From assembly GCA_014379275.1 (NCBI GenBank), contig JACMMA010000640.1, forward strand, positions 1-6,166: 6,166 nucleotides of DNA, given 5' to 3'. Under the pieces are notes generated by a model. That model was not told the DNA's origin. It did not search any database and saw nothing but the letters and a program-made list of their open reading frames with translations. The translations under genes were made by a program, and so were the position numbers. Source of the DNA: Armatimonadota bacterium (lineage in GTDB: Bacteria; Armatimonadota; Armatimonadia; Armatimonadales; Armatimonadaceae). Positions 5,592-6,166 of the stretch are shown one piece after another (positions within the stretch are counted from its first letter, which is position 1; the number at the start of each line of letters is the position of its first letter).

Positions 5592-6166
5592 ATGGCAACC
5601 CGCACCCGCACCACGTCCCGCCCCGAACCGCCGCCGATCCCGACGCGAACACAGTCGGCATGCGCCAGCCTCCGGCGGCTCGCGAGCGAACTAGGCGCGA
5701 ACGCGCGATTGCCGTCGTTCCTGGAACTCCGCGCGAACCTGGGCGTCAGCGTCGTCACGCTCAATAAAGCACTGGAACGGCTCGAGGGGCAGCAAGTCTT
5801 ATACCGGCGGCACGGGGTCGGGATCTTCGTTTCGCCCGAGGTTTCACGCAAGACCATCGCGCTGATGTGCAACCCCATCTTCTTTACCGCCGCCGAAGTG
5901 TCACCATTCTGGCATATTCTGGTGGAACAGGTACGCGCGTCGGTTTCCGAGGAGGGGCACCGGTTGCTATTCCAGTTCACCACCGATCCTTCGAACGGCG
6001 ACCACGACGGTATTGCGCTACAGATGGAAGTGATGGAGGCAGTCAAAGCAGGGCGTATCCACGGTGTTCTCGGAATCGGTATCCCCGAGAAGATAGGGAG
6101 ATGGCTGGAATCAAACGATGTGCCGACGGTGGCGTTCGCGGGCTACGGGAACTACACCGACCACGG
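5592..6166 (+). CDS. GntR-type transcriptional regulator with LacI-type ligand-binding domain, N-terminal part
   Basis: A reading frame opens at ATG 5592 and is still open at the right edge after 191 codons. An Arg/Thr/Pro-rich tail (1-20) precedes a winged helix-turn-helix (about 27-82). In it, RLPSFLELRANLGVS (39-53), VTLNKALERLE (55-65) and LYRRHGVGIFVSP (70-82) match the GntR pattern for the helix-turn-helix and wing. From about residue 87 the sequence KTIALMCNPIFF and later HILVEQVRASVSEEGHRLL, GRIHGVLGIGI and VPTVAFAGYG follow the start of a LacI/periplasmic-binding type domain. Such hybrids (AraR-like) usually sense sugars and repress catabolic genes, but the ligand and targets here are unknown. 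No clear ribosome binding site is present. An in-frame GTG at 5577 is a possible alternative start, with a TAG upstream at 5565. The twin repeats and promoter just upstream suggest regulation, possibly by its own product. Confidence 0.85.
   Translation, partial: MATRTRTTSRPEPPPIPTRTQSACASLRRLASELGANARLPSFLELRANLGVSVVTLNKALERLEGQQVLYRRHGVGIFVSPEVSRKTIALMCNPIFFTAAEVSPFWHILVEQVRASVSEEGHRLLFQFTTDPSNGDHDGIALQMEVMEAVKAGRIHGVLGIGIPEKIGRWLESNDVPTVAFAGYGNYTDH

Noticed and set aside
5516..6046. Minus-strand open frame of 176 residues opposite the regulator gene
   Set aside because: The plus strand encodes a recognisable GntR winged helix with promoter; the antisense frame is Ser/Arg-rich with no motif.
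1..6166. Mobile element, CRISPR array, tRNA or rRNA
   Set aside because: I found no transposase or integrase motif, no terminal repeats, no regular repeat-spacer array and no tRNA-like cloverleaf; nearly all sequence is accounted for by ordinary genes.

Overview
The window is a GC-rich bacterial segment (roughly 60% GC by eye), densely packed and without mobile elements, RNA genes or CRISPR. It fits an ordinary chromosomal region. The mix of a GntR/LacI hybrid regulator, a pilin-like small protein, a secreted transglutaminase-like protein, GTG starts and short intergenic gaps suggests an environmental bacterium, perhaps of the Armatimonadota or a neighbouring phylum. That placement is an inference from gene style, with no marker gene to prove it.

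Layout. The left two thirds (1-4551) is a run of six genes, all on the minus strand, read right to left: a small membrane-anchored pilin-like protein; an MFS drug/proton-type antiporter; two half-size ChrA-type transporter subunits; a secreted transglutaminase-like protein; and the N-terminal part of shikimate dehydrogenase (aroE), which runs off the left edge. The junctions are very tight: TAG directly followed by ATG (pilin-like/MFS), ATGA (MFS/chrA half 1), GTGA (chrA half 1/half 2) and GTGA (transglutaminase/aroE). Only one gap, of 54 bases between chrA half 2 and the transglutaminase gene, breaks the run. It holds two inverted repeats and a -10-like hexamer, so there may be one operon with an internal promoter, or two operons.

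The right third is read from the plus strand. A short divergent intergenic region (4552-4688) leads into a complete TatD-family metal-dependent hydrolase (GTG start at 4689). A 120-base intergenic region follows, with two identical 13-base repeats 31 bases apart and a good sigma70-type promoter. This drives the N-terminal 191 residues of a GntR-type winged-helix regulator fused to a LacI-type sugar-binding domain, cut by the right edge.

How they work together. MFS plus the paired ChrA halves look like an export module translated as a coupled unit. AroE belongs to aromatic amino acid biosynthesis and TatD to nucleic acid turnover or quality control. No shared pathway is evident, so the long operon appears to be a functionally mixed run. 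I see no convincing undescribed system. The items most worth a second look are the twin operator-like repeats in front of the regulator, the pilin-like protein with a degenerate prepilin site, the coupled split-ChrA/MFS module, and the Glu in place of the usual third catalytic Asp of the transglutaminase domain.
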